A stretch of 64,000 bases of DNA from Zygaena filipendulae (lineage: Eukaryota > Arthropoda > Insecta > Lepidoptera > Zygaenidae): the NCBI GenBank assembly GCA_907165275.2, contig OU015674.1, forward strand, positions 2,108,001 to 2,172,000. The letters run 5' to 3'. This document shows positions 33,661-47,198 of this stretch, piece by piece. Every line of letters begins with the position of its first letter. Within the stretch, counting starts at the first letter, position 1. A program made the translations under genes and the position numbers. The notes under the pieces are model-generated. The model searched no databases. It was given only the letters and a program-made list of their open reading frames with translations, and was not told the origin of the DNA.

Positions 33661-35144
33661 TTTTCCTAAGCCGCTATTAGTGAGGGAGGAAATGGAAAAG
33701 AATGGATTTCTTTGTGATTTTTTTCTTAGCGAGCTTCCGTCTCGCTTTCGCGCGTCGATACGGCATAGCGCTGTCTCGCGTAGCATTTTTAAACATTTCT
33801 TTTCGCAACGCCTCTTTGATTATAGAATTTTTTTCCACGGTTCAGGCGGGGCTTAGCCCATGGGGTTGAAGCCAACGGAGTTTAAATGCGGTTTTTTTCC
33901 TGTTTTACCTAAACTCAGGGAATTGGGGGTTGGTTGAAACTTTTTCTTCGTGTGTACTTAACATGTTTTCCATGATAAAAACCGATGATACGACCGACCC
34001 ATAAATAGAATAATAAGTTATAATGCAATTTAAAATGTTCTATTTTCAGGTACTATACACATCTACGCAAATTTATCGAACAGATATCCAAAAATAGCCA
34101 AGTCCCAAATGAGGTTCATTTCTAAACAAGTTAATGGGTTCATTTCAACCCCTTCTCACCCTCCTACAAGAAATAATTGTTACGCTACCCCGCGGCAGAT
34201 GGCGTAGCACTCTACGAACTGCAAATATTTCTTCAAGTATAAAAATGTTTATATTTTAACTTTTTACTTTGTAGATTAATAAAAATTCACATTTAACTTG
34301 ATGTAAGTAAATTATATCGATTGTATCGTCTAATATCGAGTCGCTAAACTAAAATACTAAAACTAATAAACTTACGCGTAGCACTTTTGTGTAGAGGTCT
34401 ACGAAGTTATAGTATGGCGATTGATTTTTTTGTAATTATATGCCACATGGTAAATGTAGGTAATTGTAACAAAAACCACAGCTGTTTTGAATAAATTATT
34501 GAAATAAAATCTATCTATATTTTATTGGGTTCTTTAATGAAATGTCTGTTTCTTACAAAGACACATTGTAATTAGAGAATATAGACTATCGGTAGAGTTA
34601 AAAACTCTAGGTACAAAAAAAAAATCTTACTTATCTTAGATTATTCGACATCACATTTAATAATAGATTATGTATATAATAATTAATCTTTAGCTACAAT
34701 ATTTTTCAAATAATGGTTTGGTTCGTTTCTAAGTATGCAAATAATAGTAATGATTCGAGTCTAAACCTCTACATTTCGCAATTTATTTTTTATTTATTTT
34801 ATTTTCACGCAAGCAAACAAGCACCATTTTATAATTCCATAACCAGATTCACAATGAGAATCTAGCTCGCTACATGCATATGGATGCCCCTATACATTAG
34901 TTAGTGCTAACGATGTACCTAGCCTGGGCCGAGCCTAGGTCGTTATCTGTGAAATGATCGAGTCACATGCTAAAACAATAGTTAAGCTATGTATAATGAT
35001 CAGGCGGGGCTTGTCTATGGGAGTGACTGGTATTTTTTCACGGTGTCCGACCACGGTAGAACGTGCATTCAGCCGATGTAGAGGGCGCTACTTTAGTCGC
35101 ACGTCCACCATCCGTGAGCAAATAAATTAACTAGAGAAGACATG
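33661..35144. other. Upstream region, no gene recognised
   Basis: Upstream of the CpG island. 33690-33860 is still CG-richer than average. A related AGGCGGGGCTT phrase occurs at 33845 and 35003. No coding exon seen. Confidence 0.35.
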
Positions 35145-35146
35145 TA

Positions 35147-35603
35147 GGGTAAAACCCGGATAGTTGCCACACTTTTCGAAATCATTTTATATCTCCCAGT
35201 ACATAAATCAAAATATTTTATTTTTTAAACTGGCAAGTACTTTGGTTCTTTATCTACAAATTTATTAAATGTAAAAGACATTATCTTTGAAATTTCCAGA
35301 GTATTAGCGATTTCTACGGACCTCTACTTTTTGTGACATCTATCCCATATATGGGATAGTTGCCTAGTCCATATAAATTACATTTAGGATAGACGACCCG
35401 CCGGGAAACAAGACATCTATCCCGAAAAATCTTTGATCGCACCTTGCGTTCCCGTGCAATCGCACACATGAGACGCGGTCCACTTAATAGTAGTTGGAAA
35501 GTCTTTTGATAGATAAATAAAATAGCACGCGATTCATCTGCGAAACTAGAGTAATTACGATCGGGGCAACTATACCCCCAGGGCAACTATCCTGGTTTTA
35601 CCC
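35147..35603. mobile_element. TA-flanked MITE with 24-bp inverted ends
   Basis: Ends GGGTAAAACCCGGATAGTTG and the complement of GGGTAAAACCAGGATAGTTG are flanked by TA (35145-35146, 35604-35605), as in Tc1/mariner-type elements. The middle contains TATCCCATATATGGGATA and further GATAGTTGCC-type repeats. No transposase. Confidence 0.65.
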
Positions 35604-35869
35604 TAGGCGGCGGGGCAGGCGCGCTTTCTTCGCAAAGGAAGTTAGAGCAAATGCTCTAACTTGCCCAAAACTTCTTTTGCTGTCATCCCAAGTATATTTA
35701 CCACAATATTTCCAAAACTGTGAATTTTGAAAACAGCGACTAAGTAAAATCATAACCGTAACGCGTTCAAAACATTTTCTTTGAGTTTTTTTGAGCGTGA
35801 ACGTTGTGTGCGAAAATCACCCGGCGATACTGGTTTTCATCTGTTTTCACACTAAGCTAAGTTGATGTC

Positions 35870-36150
35870 CCTTCTATCTGATTATATAAATTGCTTTGTC
35901 CTGAATTTGAAATTTGACTGATGGATCAACGCACAGTCTAAACCTCTGATTGTAGAGACCTAAAACTTGGAGGGTGTGTTCTTCGAATGATGTAGGCATT
36001 CGATAAGAAGGGATTTTTGAAAATTCGACCCCTAAGGAGGTAAAAAGGGGTTGCAAGGTTGGGAACTCCAAAATTATCGTTGTAGTAGGTGCCACTATAA
36101 ATTGCAATTTCAAACCGTACAACAATGCTAATAGAAATCGGTTCACATTA
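35870..36150 (+). mobile_element. Helitron-like relic (subfamily of 39925-40689)
   Basis: Shares the segment around GTAGAGACCTAAAACTTGGA and GGGTGTGTTCTTCGAATGATG with the reverse copy near 40570-40650. Terminal hairpin lost. Confidence 0.5.
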
Positions 36151-36240
36151 CTTCAAACTGGCTGATTAAATATAGGTACATAAATAAGCGAAAGTGCTTA
36201 AAAGCAAAAAATTCGTGGGTATAAATAAATATATCTAATA

Positions 36241-36565
36241 CTAGCTGTGCCTTGCAGTGTCACCCGCGTGAGTTTCGGTAGTAACTTTTCGGTAGTTGAG
36301 TAGTAACTTCTTAGTCAAATCGGTCCAGCCATTCTCGAGTTTAAGCGAGACAAACGTACAGCAATTAATTTTTATAGAGATATTAGATGTGTCCCACGGT
36401 TCCACCCACGATAAATTCGGAGTTCCCGCAGGAATCTCGGGATAAAAAAGTACCCTATGTCTTTCTCTGTACCCCTGACATGCCAAATTTCATCCAAATC
36501 CGTTCAGTTATTTTTGCGTGATTGATCCAAACATCCATACTATCACATTTATAATATTAGTAGGA
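36241..36565 (-). mobile_element. Two fused Helitron-like copies
   Basis: Reverse orientation: CTAGCTGTGCCTTGCAGTGT at the left end, a second TTCCACCCACGATAAATTCG in the middle, and the complement of a TCCTACTAATATTATAAATG start at the right end. Confidence 0.65.
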
Positions 36566-36874
36566 TAAGATCTATTCGTAAGTTTGTGTGTGGTTTGAGT
36601 ACTTTTTTGAAACGACATTTGTATGGAACTGTGAATTTAGGATTTTTTTTATTCGAATAGTTTTACTCTATCTCTTGGTATAAATGTAGTAGGTATGGTA
36701 GAAAATAGAGGGACCAAGCGCAAAACTATAATAATATTACATAGGGGACAATACGGCTAGGATTGACCCCAAATATTGCGACTAACACAATAGGTAGGTA
36801 GAGATACGGAAGAACAATATTTAGCTAGTTTATGCCCGTGGAGTTTGCCCGCGTGCTTGCATCACTTGGTCGTA

Positions 36875-37092
36875 TCTATACTAATATTATAAAGAGGTAA
36901 ATTTTGTGAATTGTGAATTAGTGACGTTAGAGGAGGTAATATCTGGATCTACTGAGCCGATTTTGAAAATTATTTCACTTGTAGGAAGCTAAGGTAGTCC
37001 TGAGTTCCATATAGGGTACCTACCTACTTTTTATTCCGAAATTCTGACGGGAACTCCAAAAATACCGCGGGTAAAACCGCGGGAATAGCTAG
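36875..37092 (+). mobile_element. Helitron-like element, near-complete
   Basis: Starts TCTATACTAATATTATAAAG and ends with ACCGCGGGTAAAACCGC, GGGAATAGCTAG then T. Confidence 0.7.
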
Positions 37093-37794
37093 TGTGACAT
37101 AAAAGTATGTTTTTCCCATTAAAATAATGTTTTCTGTCCAAATTAACCGGTGTGATATGAGCGTGTCTACTCTATCTATACAGTCCGCCCGTAAGCTGCG
37201 CGTACGCATGTCGACGCGTGACAGCTGCCGCGACGCGTCCATTGCCGCAGAGCAGTAGGTACTTATTCTATGGGAATCAGGTAACTTCCAGAACTTATAA
37301 TTTGATAACAGATAAAATATTTAGCTTTTATTTAGGTATAAATTTGTTTTGCATTTGCTGCCGTAATCATAATCGCTTCATAGTTATAAAGCCGCCCTTT
37401 GGAGGACCTTAATACTTGCTATTTTTTTAGTAGTTTCTATTGATTTTGTGCTCGATAAAGTGTTTTCATAGATTCATTAAAAAAAATAACAATATATAAG
37501 AAATTCTATCTGTCATGTATATTTCACTAAATATCTAATAGGTGTCGCTTACGGCTCTAATGAGAAATAAGGTTTCACACTTGCCTCCTAAAGGTATAGG
37601 TAGAGACCATAGAGATATTATACGCAATATTATGATTCAGTGCCAATAAAAAGCGAAGTTCAAAAAACAACGATGTAAATGTAGAGCGGCGCGAAGTTGC
37701 GTTCGCACCAAAAGACGTTCAACCACAATTTCAGTTCAATGCGAGATGCTTTTTAGAATACTTAATTAAAAATCTGTACATCTGTAAGTACATA

Positions 37795-38079
37795 TAAATA
37801 AAGTCAAAGTGTTTGTTTGTATTTTATAATTCCAAATTAACAGCTTTTAACTAAATGCACATGAAAGTACATTTATATGGTACTTACATATAAAAACCAT
37901 TTTTGAAATTTTTCTCTGTCTGTCTGTTTGTTCCGGCTAATCTCTGTAACGGCTGGACCGATTTTAACGGGACTTTCAATAGCAGATAGCTAAGGTTATA
38001 AGGAGTAACTTGGGCTACTGTTACTTTAGAAAATAAATAGTTCGACACTCACGCGGGTGATACCGCGGGGCACAGCTAG
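37795..38079 (+). mobile_element. Helitron-like element
   Basis: Same subfamily as 4951-5260, ending ACGCGGGTGATACCGCGGGG then CACAGCTAG and T. Left end approximate. Confidence 0.6.
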
Positions 38080-38924
38080 TAAGTACCTAATGAAAAATAT
38101 AATTATTTTCACCTATCTACAATCCTTACCTTTCTTTTCCAGTTATGACCAGAAAGACATCAATCTGAAGCAAAAAGGCTACTATTTGTATATTTAAAAA
38201 ATTCATGTAGCTAGTCTTGGTGTACCTACTATAAAGAGTTCTCTGTCTATCTGTCTGTTTATATTACAACTCATTTGAAAGAGGGTGGAGGATGAATTCT
38301 CACTCTGATAGAGCATTTCCCCAAAAACCCCAAAATCATCATTGTCTTTACAAAGTTGTTCTAAAACTTGCAATTTCAAGAACACGTTTTGTCTTCCCAT
38401 AAGATCAAATTCTTTTGATTTTTTTGAAGTTCCCTCGCAAGGGTTTTGACCCTTCTTCTAAATATGCAAATCACAATTTTGATAGAACACCTTGCGGATG
38501 TCACACAAGGGTGCAAAGAATATAAATGCAATTTTTTTTGTTTTGTTTTAAAAAACAAAAACGGATAAAACAAATAATAGTCATAGGTAACCGGTTTTGT
38601 TTTTTCTAATAACTATCTCATTGTTCTGTAACCAGCTTTGTTGTCTATGGGAAAGTATGAAGCGAGATTCTGCGATAAATGGAATAAAGGATATTAATTG
38701 TCAGTTTTGAATGGTGTGGCGAATTGAAATTCATTCTTATGTCGCAATGTTTTTATTGTTGGTTTGAATAACTAGTTTTGAAATGGTTTTATTTTGAGAA
38801 TTAATAGCGATTTTAGTATTTACTCCAAATTATTATTAAGGTACGATAAAGCTCTACAACTCTATAAATTACTCAAAACTTATCAAAAAGGATTATAATC
38901 TATGTAATTTATCAAGAGCATAAC

Positions 38925-39115
38925 ATAATTAAGTAGGAAACTAACTGTTGGTACATTTGTCAGTGGTTGCGTAACTTCAGAACGACTTGTCCGATCGAGG
39001 TCACATTCTCACAATTTGCCCAGTTTATTTTGTCAACAGTAAGTATTCAGCTATGTTAGAAACTCCCGAGCGAATCCCGAAATTCATGCGCGAGAAACAG
39101 TGGGGAAAAATACTA
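38925..39115 (+). mobile_element. Degraded Helitron-like relic
   Basis: GCGTAACTTCAGAACGACTT near the left end and ATTCATGCGCGAGAAACAG near the right end. The terminal CTAG is lost. Confidence 0.4.
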
Positions 39116-39924
39116 AGTGGCTAGAAAAGAATTACTTGGTCTCAGTTCAAAAAGGAAAAAAAAAACAAAAAATCTCAGTTCAATTATCATAAAAAAAAAA
39201 ACAAAAAAATTCACCAAACCCAAAAACTTTGTAAGGCAAAAGTATCTTGAGACAGATATAAAGCCTATAGTTCGGTTACCTTTGGTGACCGAATGTAATT
39301 AATTATACATAGGTAAGTATATACGTAGGAAGTAGGTTGATTCTTCAAAAATATGGGGCAAGATAATATTGATTGAATATCTACCAACCAATTCAATTCG
39401 AGTCTGAATTATTTATTTACCACACGTAATTTAATAACATACCGATCAAATGTTATTTATCATTTCGTACCTACCAATATAATATGAAATTGTTTGAATT
39501 AATTTTTTGTCATAGTTTCGTAGGTGTGCGAAACTGCTGGAAATATCTATATTTATATAGGTAGATAGGTGTAGTTAAAACGATTTACATTTTTCATTTT
39601 TTTTAAATATAGCTAGAATCCCGTCACGGAATAAATAAGGTGATCGAAACAAATCAGAATTTTTTTTAATTTAGATACTATAAAATAAACAAAATTAATT
39701 TTAATTTACAGACTCTAATCATATAAGGTAATGCGATCTGTCATGTAAATAATTATAATAAATACAAACAATAACAAATGGTCTAGATCTCACACTATAA
39801 GCTAAAGTTGTGCAAGAATCTTGAATACCAAGCAAACTTGGTACATATAATTGTGAATATCATACTTAAATATAAAGTAAATAGCAATAGATATAGCAAT
39901 AGAGTGATAGTAATAGATAATATA

Positions 39925-40689
39925 CTAGCTGTCCCGCGTGGTTTCACTCGCGATAATATTGAAGTTCCCGCGAAATTTTTCCATACAAAATTTGCCCCCT
40001 TTTTCGCTCCCTTACACCCCGTTTCCACTTGTCGGATGTCTGATCCGGATTTTAATCGGATGTTGGCGCCTCTGTTCACACTTGTCGGCTGTCGGACACG
40101 GTCGAAGCTGGCGCCAACAAAACAATTCTGCTTGCGCCCCGCAAGTAGCAGAGAGAGGTTTGTCGACCCCGACATCCGACTAGTGTGAACAGCGCCATAC
40201 TAACTCATAGGTGAGCGAGATCCGACACGATTTTTTTCCGGGCGCAGAGGGCTCGCAAAACAGCCGACATTTCTTGTCGCCGATGACACAAAATATGTTT
40301 TCGACAAGTGTGAATAGCTCCATATAAAATGTTGCCCGGCGGCGCCCGTGCGTGCGTCGCATCACTGCGATCACGCGTTATCATAATTACACAGATCGTG
40401 GCACGCAAGCAGAGTTGTTGTGTTAGTGCCAGCTTCGACCATGTCCGACAGCCGACAAGTGTGAACAGAAGCGCCGACATCCGATTAAAATCCGGATCCG
40501 ACATCCAACAAGTGGGAACGGGCTGTTAGGGTTAGAATTTCGGAACATCATTTCTTACCGGATGCCTACGTCATACAAAGAACACACCCTCCAAGTTTCA
40601 GGTCTCTACGATCAGCGGTTTGGGCTGTGCATTGATCCATCAGTCGCTCAGGACGAAGCACTTTATATGTATAGTTTTAATATTATAGA
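39925..40689 (-). mobile_element. Helitron-like element split by a MITE
   Basis: Reverse orientation from CTAGCTGTCCCGCGTGGTTT to the complement of a TCTATAATATTA start. The element at 40014-40525 interrupts it; the two flanks together match the relic at 35870-36150 (CAAGTTTCAGGTCTCTACGA). Confidence 0.6.
40014..40525. mobile_element. MITE with ~120-bp inverted ends and TTA target duplication
   Basis: The left arm starts CACCCCGTTTCCACTTGTCG and the right arm is its close complement (CAACAAGTGGGAACGGGCTG), with about 120 bp of similarity. TTA occurs at 40011-40013 and 40526-40528. PIF/Harbinger-like by target site. The open frames on both strands here are the two arms read in mirror orientation, not genes. 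Confidence 0.75.
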
Positions 40690-40880
40690 CTAGCTGTGCC
40701 CTGCGGTTTCACCTGTGTGAGTTTCGAAATTCCCTCAGGCACAATTTTTTTTCTAAAATAAAAGTAGCTTAAGTTACTTTTTATAACATCAGCTATCTGC
40801 CATGGAAAGTCCTGTTAAAATAGGTCTAGACGTTTCAGAGATTTGCCAGAACAAACAGACTTAGAGACAGAGATATGCCT
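40690..40880 (-). mobile_element. Helitron-like element abutting the previous copy
   Basis: Begins CTAGCTGTGCCCTGCGGTTT directly after the neighbouring element's start, with no bases between. Right end diverged. Confidence 0.55.
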
Positions 40881-41242
40881 ACAGGTCCCGGCTGAAAAAC
40901 AGAACTCAATGTTCATGGTGCTTCGAGTAATACATTTTTTCTGTTATAGTGGGTACTTAGTATTTAATAGATTTTTAATGAATTTATAATCTTCAAACAA
41001 AATATGATAGTACGTAATAATACCTACCTATAAATATTGAGTTACTTAAATACTGTATAAAAATAGTATCTTTTACGTTTGAATAGCGGTAATGGCCGAT
41101 GGACGCACGCACCGAAACTTATTTTTAATCATTTTTGGAAGAATCGTGAAGGGTTGATGGTAATTTAATGTGAAACCCACTTTTATTTACTGTTAAAGTT
41201 AACATTTGCAACATACCTAATGTGTTTATTTTTCAGCCTGAC

Positions 41243-41331
41243 ATTAAAATCTCATTTAGCCAATAGGTTGAGTGTCCACTTTTATTGATTTGTGAAATTA
41301 AAGTTCTTTAAATAAATAAATAAAAAGACGT
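41243..41331 (+). mobile_element. Short LINE 3' end
   Basis: GAAATTAAAGTTCTTTAAAT and an AAATAAATAAAA tail match the tail of the 600-810 copy. Confidence 0.5.
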
Positions 41332-44039
41332 GGTTTCATTACGACAGAATTTTCGGTCTAGTTCTGAAGGGTACCTACGCCAGTCGCCAGTCGCCAGGTG
41401 TCGCAGGTTCGGATCCCGCTTTAATTTATTATTACCTATTATAATATAATTTAAAAAAAACCTTTGTTTAACCAGAATTTAGGTGTCTAGTATCCTAAGT
41501 ATCATTTTAACTATTTATATAGAAATAAAAATACGCTCTAAGTAGGTAGGTATATCAGTTGTCTGTTAGCCACAGTAAGTACAAACTCTGCTTAATGTGG
41601 TACCAGGTGCGTTGTGTGATTATTTCCAAACATTAATTTTTATTATTGTCTATTATTTAATTAAATATTTTTTTTGTATATTCAATTTTTTTCGTTTAAA
41701 CTTTTTTAATATACCTACCTATTCACGAAATGAACATTCGAGATGACTACAAAAATTATGCGATTTTTTTTTACTGAACCAATGTGCCATCGCGGGACCA
41801 TAATATGAACAAAATTAGAGTTCCTTTTTTTGTGTTGTAAAAATTATTATAAGTAAGCCGTTTCCACACTAACACAGCAGTCGAAATAAAACATTATTGA
41901 TGGAAGCATTCCGTGACCAGAGTGCTTTGCGTCGTGGCCCACTGTCCCTACTCCCACCTCGTGGCAAAGCCAAACAAACGGGGCACCATTCTGTGTGTTC
42001 GTATTTTATCGCTGTGTGATCGATAACTACTCAACCTTGAAATGGATACGTTATTTGGGAATGGTATTTATAATAATTTGTATTGAAGAGAAAAAAAGAA
42101 AATGGTTGTGTATTTTATTGTAAAAAACAGCACAATAATTACAACAAACAATAGGTACTATATAGTGTATTATGGTAATATGCGGTCAGCCCCATTACCC
42201 ACATGAGGTACTTATATAACTGTTGTCTTAACTAAAAGCTAAGGAATTTACTTTCGTTTAAAGTTGAACAATAAACCGTAAAGTTGAACAAAAAAAATTA
42301 AAGGAACCCATTTCAATAAAAAACCCAGTTCCATAAAAGTAACACCTATAAAAAAAGCTCATTCATTTCATAAACAAATCGACCGTTAAAACACAGTAGC
42401 GAATGTATCAATTTAACACCAAAAAAAAAAACAGGACAAAAAATAGAACCAGAAACAGTGGCGAGAAAAAGAAAAAAGTAGAAACCTCTCTCCCTGTCCA
42501 AACATTGCGTGTCAAAGCTACCGCTCTGTAATCGTTGGGCCAATGAGGCGGGAAAAAAAAAATACATAAGTACCGCGTTAATCTTGACACGCTGTTAAAA
42601 ATTGAACCGACGGAAAAAAACGCCCCTACCATTAGACTAACCAATAAAAAAAGAAGAAAAAAATATGGAACACCGTTTGAAAAGCATAACCCTACCGTAG
42701 TCGGGTAAAAAAACGAGTTAATTGGTGGTACGCGTGCCGGCCCTAGTTTTTTTTTAAGTTTTTTTTTTTCTTTGGCACAGGATTCTCCATTCATTTTGTT
42801 TTTTATAAAGCCCGCCACGATGTCGTGGGGTGCGTTTTTTGTGACAATCATGAATACATTGCTACCGTTAAGCCGACAAATTGTTTAAAATTATAGGTTT
42901 TTAAACGTTGTTAATGTTATAATAATATGATATGTATTTTTTGTTGAGTTTCGTATTTCATGTATCAAACTTTTTATTTGACTTTTTTTTCTTTTGGCGA
43001 TGTTTAATTTTCTAGCATGTAGAGTCGTAAAATCCATCTTTATAATATTTATTATAAATGCAAAAATATAACTCTGCATGTCTACAACTTTAAGTAGGTA
43101 CACCTTAAACACTCAATTTGACCTAGTTAAGTATTTTATCATTGAAATTTATGTAGGTACATACATTTATAATAAATTTTAGTAAGTTATTTCAAAACTA
43201 CTCGTACTTTGTTTTGATTTTGTCCCCTAAGTCAAAAGGTTGAGATAGTAGGATCATAGTCCCTATTATTTATTAAGAAATGACTACACTTGTCATGATA
43301 TTGTACTATTAATTAGGTAAATAACTAGGTACAGTAGAATTACATTTTAAAATTCTTACATAATAGCATTGATTACAGCATTTATCAAGAAAATCAATAA
43401 CAAAGCTATTTTTTTTTACTTTTTTTTTCGGCACCTCAGAATAATTAGGTATTGGTGAGTAGTCTAATATGACTTTACTAAACAGTGACATCTAGCGACG
43501 AATAGAATATTTAAATTAGGATATTCTTATTAGATTTTTTTTGTTGGCGTATCACTTAAACTACTGAAAAAAATTCAGTAAATTATGTCATGTCGGCACC
43601 AAAACTTGGTGATTGTTCGTATGTACGTTTGTAATCACTCAGCTATTTTATGAACTTTGGCATAAAGTTACTTTGTACACACTGGAATAAGATATACAAT
43701 AATTTTATCTTCCGGGGAGATGTTTTTCGAAGGAGTACCGAAACAGAAATGTGCAAAAATATAGGTATGTGTATAATATCAAATTAGATTACTAGATAAA
43801 ATGTAAAAATTGAAAATTAAAACATACAAATTCAACCTTATCGTTAAGACGTTTTTTGTACCTAGCTAGCCCGAATCAAATCCATGACCAGCGACGCACG
43901 GACCACTCACTGCTCAGCCACGAAGCCGGTAGGATGAGCAAAACACAATTTTTGTCTGTTTGTATTTCAGTGAATTTACTAAGTAGGTACCCACTTTTCT
44001 TCATGATATTATATCATTATCCAACGAATTTAACGACCG
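41332..44039. other. No gene recognised; SINE-like and poly-A/T rich
   Basis: A box-B-like GCAGGTTCGGATCCCGC near 41405 and GTCTGTTAGCCACAGTAAG near 41562 resemble the 55.86-55.93 kb repeat (tRNA-derived SINE). 42300-42850 is rich in homopolymer A/T, which makes spurious long frames on the minus strand. Confidence 0.4.
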
Positions 44040-44104
44040 CACATTTTGTTTTAAAAATCTATACTTAACTAAGTAATCATTAAAGTCGACTCTGAGTGCA
44101 GCGG
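44040..44104. mobile_element. Half of a family A MITE
   Basis: Only the right arm remains (TTTTAAAAATCTATACTTAA ... GACTCTGAGTGCAGCGG). Left arm absent. Confidence 0.6.
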
Positions 44105-45254
44105 TAAGTACAACAAAGTATTTATAAGTATAAATAAACTACTTGGTTAATCAACACGATATCTTGAAAACTACTTGAGATATGAATCTGAAATTTGAAG
44201 AAACTAAAAGGGGTTACTTCCATTTAAAAAAAGGTTCCATCAGGAATTCCGAAAGTCACGCGACCGAATTGCGAGTAACAGCAAGTATGGAAATAAAGGT
44301 ATCCAATGCAAATGCGAAACAAATATCAATCAGTGAATATTAAAGTTTCTTTAAATAACTTTATTGAAAATTGAAGAAAAATTGATAATACAAATAAATA
44401 CCCATTCCCTTTACGTAAAACCTCTTTATTTCACTTTTATAGAAGTCCTCTAACACAATTTACAATATAAAAGAAACCGTTCAATTATATCAAAAGAATA
44501 ATAATGCGCATCATTTTCTTGCCAAGTACGTAGGTAAGTAAGTACGAAAAAAAACTGCGTAAAAGAAAACGTCTACAAAAAAAAAGTAAAACACTAGTTT
44601 TCCAGAAGAAAAAACAACAGAATCATTGCGTAGAATAATAATAAAATATAGTTATGGAAAATTTTGTACCTTGTTTGTAACAAGTCGATGTTGAAAAAAC
44701 ACCCGCCCTCCACGACGTCGACTTATAAAATTTCCATGTTATAAAACAGTCTTACATTATCATTTTTCTAACGAAAAAAATATAAATTTTGCAACGCATC
44801 TCTAGACGATACAAAAACCTATTTTGATTTATTGAAATTAATGCCCTATTGAGGATGGTATAAAATTCAATTTGTTTTGAATTGCGTCATCGTTTAAGTC
44901 TCTAAGGAATTGTGGAGCAATTCCTTGGTCTACTTTATTAGTTAATAGTGATGTGACACATATCTTTGAGTTCTAGTCTAGAACTTCGACTTAGATTGGA
45001 ACATAGACTTGCACGATTGAGGTTATCAACCCTACCTATTGTTATTAAAGTACTCAATATGCAGTTTTAGTCTTCTCTAATTAACAGAATATACTTACAC
45101 AAAACCTTATTCGATCTCTTCTCATGCCCGGAACTTATTGCAAGTCCTATCACTTAAAGGCCTTTATACTTACGTAAACTTATACTCAGTTTTTAATTGA
45201 TTTTACGTTTTTTATGGCACAATAAAATTAACAAAAAAATACCTATCAATATAT

Positions 45255-45400
45255 CTATCTATCTATATTGTAATAGAAGAGTAGAATCTGCGATTCTGTA
45301 CATTGATTGTTTTCACCAAAAATTTAGAGAGGGCGATAAAAGAAAAGTAACCAAGCACAAAAAAAGTTTTTATAAACCTTTTTCTACCCCAGAAAATCAT
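45255..45400 (+). mobile_element. Helitron-like 5' fragment
   Basis: AGAGTAGAATCTGCGATTCT and AAAAGAAAAGTAACCAAGC match 11526-11846. The hairpin end is missing. Confidence 0.5.
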
Positions 45401-45986
45401 TGACTATTATATCTGTGACTACATTTGAGGTGATTGTATGAAAATGAGGTAGAGATTAAGTGGGGCCAACTTAAGAAATAATTAAGTAGAATAATAACTT
45501 CAATTACACATAGAGAGTAGAGTCTCTAGAGTCGAAAGATAATGTTTAAATAATAATTCCTAGTTGACAACGTTACTAAATGGTAACTACATAGATGTTA
45601 AGCAGCGACGAACACTTGCGTCTTTGCTATTATCGAAGTAAATCTACTAGTATCATATTTTATGAGCAATTTTTCGTATTCTCTATAAAACATAGCCATA
45701 TAAAATTTTATAGACTAAGAGCAAAACTTAATCGAAATCTAGACTCAGACGCGGCACGCACAGCACTAGCGGCTCGTTATCTGCTAGCTGTGTAAGTACA
45801 CAGATAAAATTTTGAAAAATTCTGCACTTTTCCGCGATAACCCCGCCTCAGTATGTCGGGGGAAAAAAAGCTCTATTGCCCTATGCATAGTTCACACTTC
45901 AAAGTAAGTATATTACAGTATTATATCAATCAGTATGTAATCATTTATGTATTGCAATTGGTATGTAACAAGCAGTTTATTTATTA

Positions 45987-46450
45987 CTAGCTCTTCCCCG
46001 TGGCTTCACTCGCGTTAAAGTACAATTCGTCAATCATTTTTCTGTCCCTCGGGAACAGTACTTTTTTCTGGATGGAAGGTAGTGTAGTAGGTATGTAGGT
46101 ATGCGAAATTATATTATAAAGATCGGTAGAGTAGTTAAGGTTGCCTGGAAAAAATTGATTTTAAGCAATAAGGGCCGCCTTTGCTGCCTGTATTCCCCAC
46201 CATGTTTTTTTTTGTTTCTGGTGACAAAGAATATTTCTATTTGAAAGCATAACAGACAAACGAAATCTGTTCAGTAACTAGTTGCAAAGATTATACCTAC
46301 CCTGCAGTTTCATGCGCGTAACTTTCGGAGTTCCCGCGGGAATTCCGGTATATAAAGTACCTATCCTATGTCCTTTTCTGTACCTTTGACAAAGTGCATG
46401 CAAAACATACGATGACGTGAAAGCGTAAGTATTAAACAAACTCAGATTAG
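45987..46450 (-). mobile_element. Two reverse Helitron-like copies in series
   Basis: The first begins CTAGCTCTTCCCCGTGGCTT. The second begins near 46296 with GCAGTTTCATGCGCGTAACT and GGAGTTCCCGCGGGAATTCC. Confidence 0.5.
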
Positions 46451-47198
46451 CATTTTGTGAATGAATAGTGAAAAAATAACGGATCTATATAATTTGAATT
46501 TACCAACTATGAATACGACCAACCTCATAAACAAACACACACACACAGAGCGCACACTCGTGGCTCGCAGTTATCTACCGTTTGCTGTATTTGTTCACTA
46601 TACTTAACTTCATTGTGTTCTGGCATCTTTTAGATAATACTCGTATAATAACGTATTCCAATTGCAACACACTGTGTTTGAACACAGTATAGTTTGCGCT
46701 AGCAGAGGGAACGCACGAAACACGGTGCTTGGGCTGTGTTTCTAATAAGAAATTGCGTAGTGATATAATAAGTAGACTCGAATGGATATTACTAAGGTAC
46801 TTGTCTGTACCTATTCAGGTTATGATTAAAAATTTCTTCGATTTTTCACGGATCGCTTATAGTGTTAGATGTTAAATTATAAAATTTTGTAGTTTTGAAT
46901 CCTTTTATTATAATTTTATTATAATTGTGAAATGAAATTTTAGTTAGCTGTAGGATGGTTGTAATTAAATCAAGTATTTCTCAATTAGGTATTCTATTCA
47001 AGCAATAAGCGAACTGATATTGCAAAAATAAATTTTATGGTGATATTTTAATGCAAGTAAGACATCGTTTTAATAGCTCTATGCCAAGTAATGGCGACTG
47101 GATGCAATGCTGAGGTTAGATTTCAACTCTTAAACACGCAAGACCATTAATTGGGTCCACAACAAAGTATTGGACAGTGATGTGTTGTCACACCCATT

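Noticed and set aside
33042..33669. Arg/Ala/Pro-rich frames on both strands of the CpG island (up to 146 codons)
   Set aside because: High CG content removes stop codons in all frames; no recognisable motif and low-complexity composition.
39795..40529. Frames on both strands sharing similar peptides
   Set aside because: Mirror translations of the inverted arms of the 40014-40525 MITE.
42346..42851. 147-codon minus-strand frame rich in Phe/Leu
   Set aside because: Translated homopolymer A/T tracts; no start context, splice sites or family resemblance.
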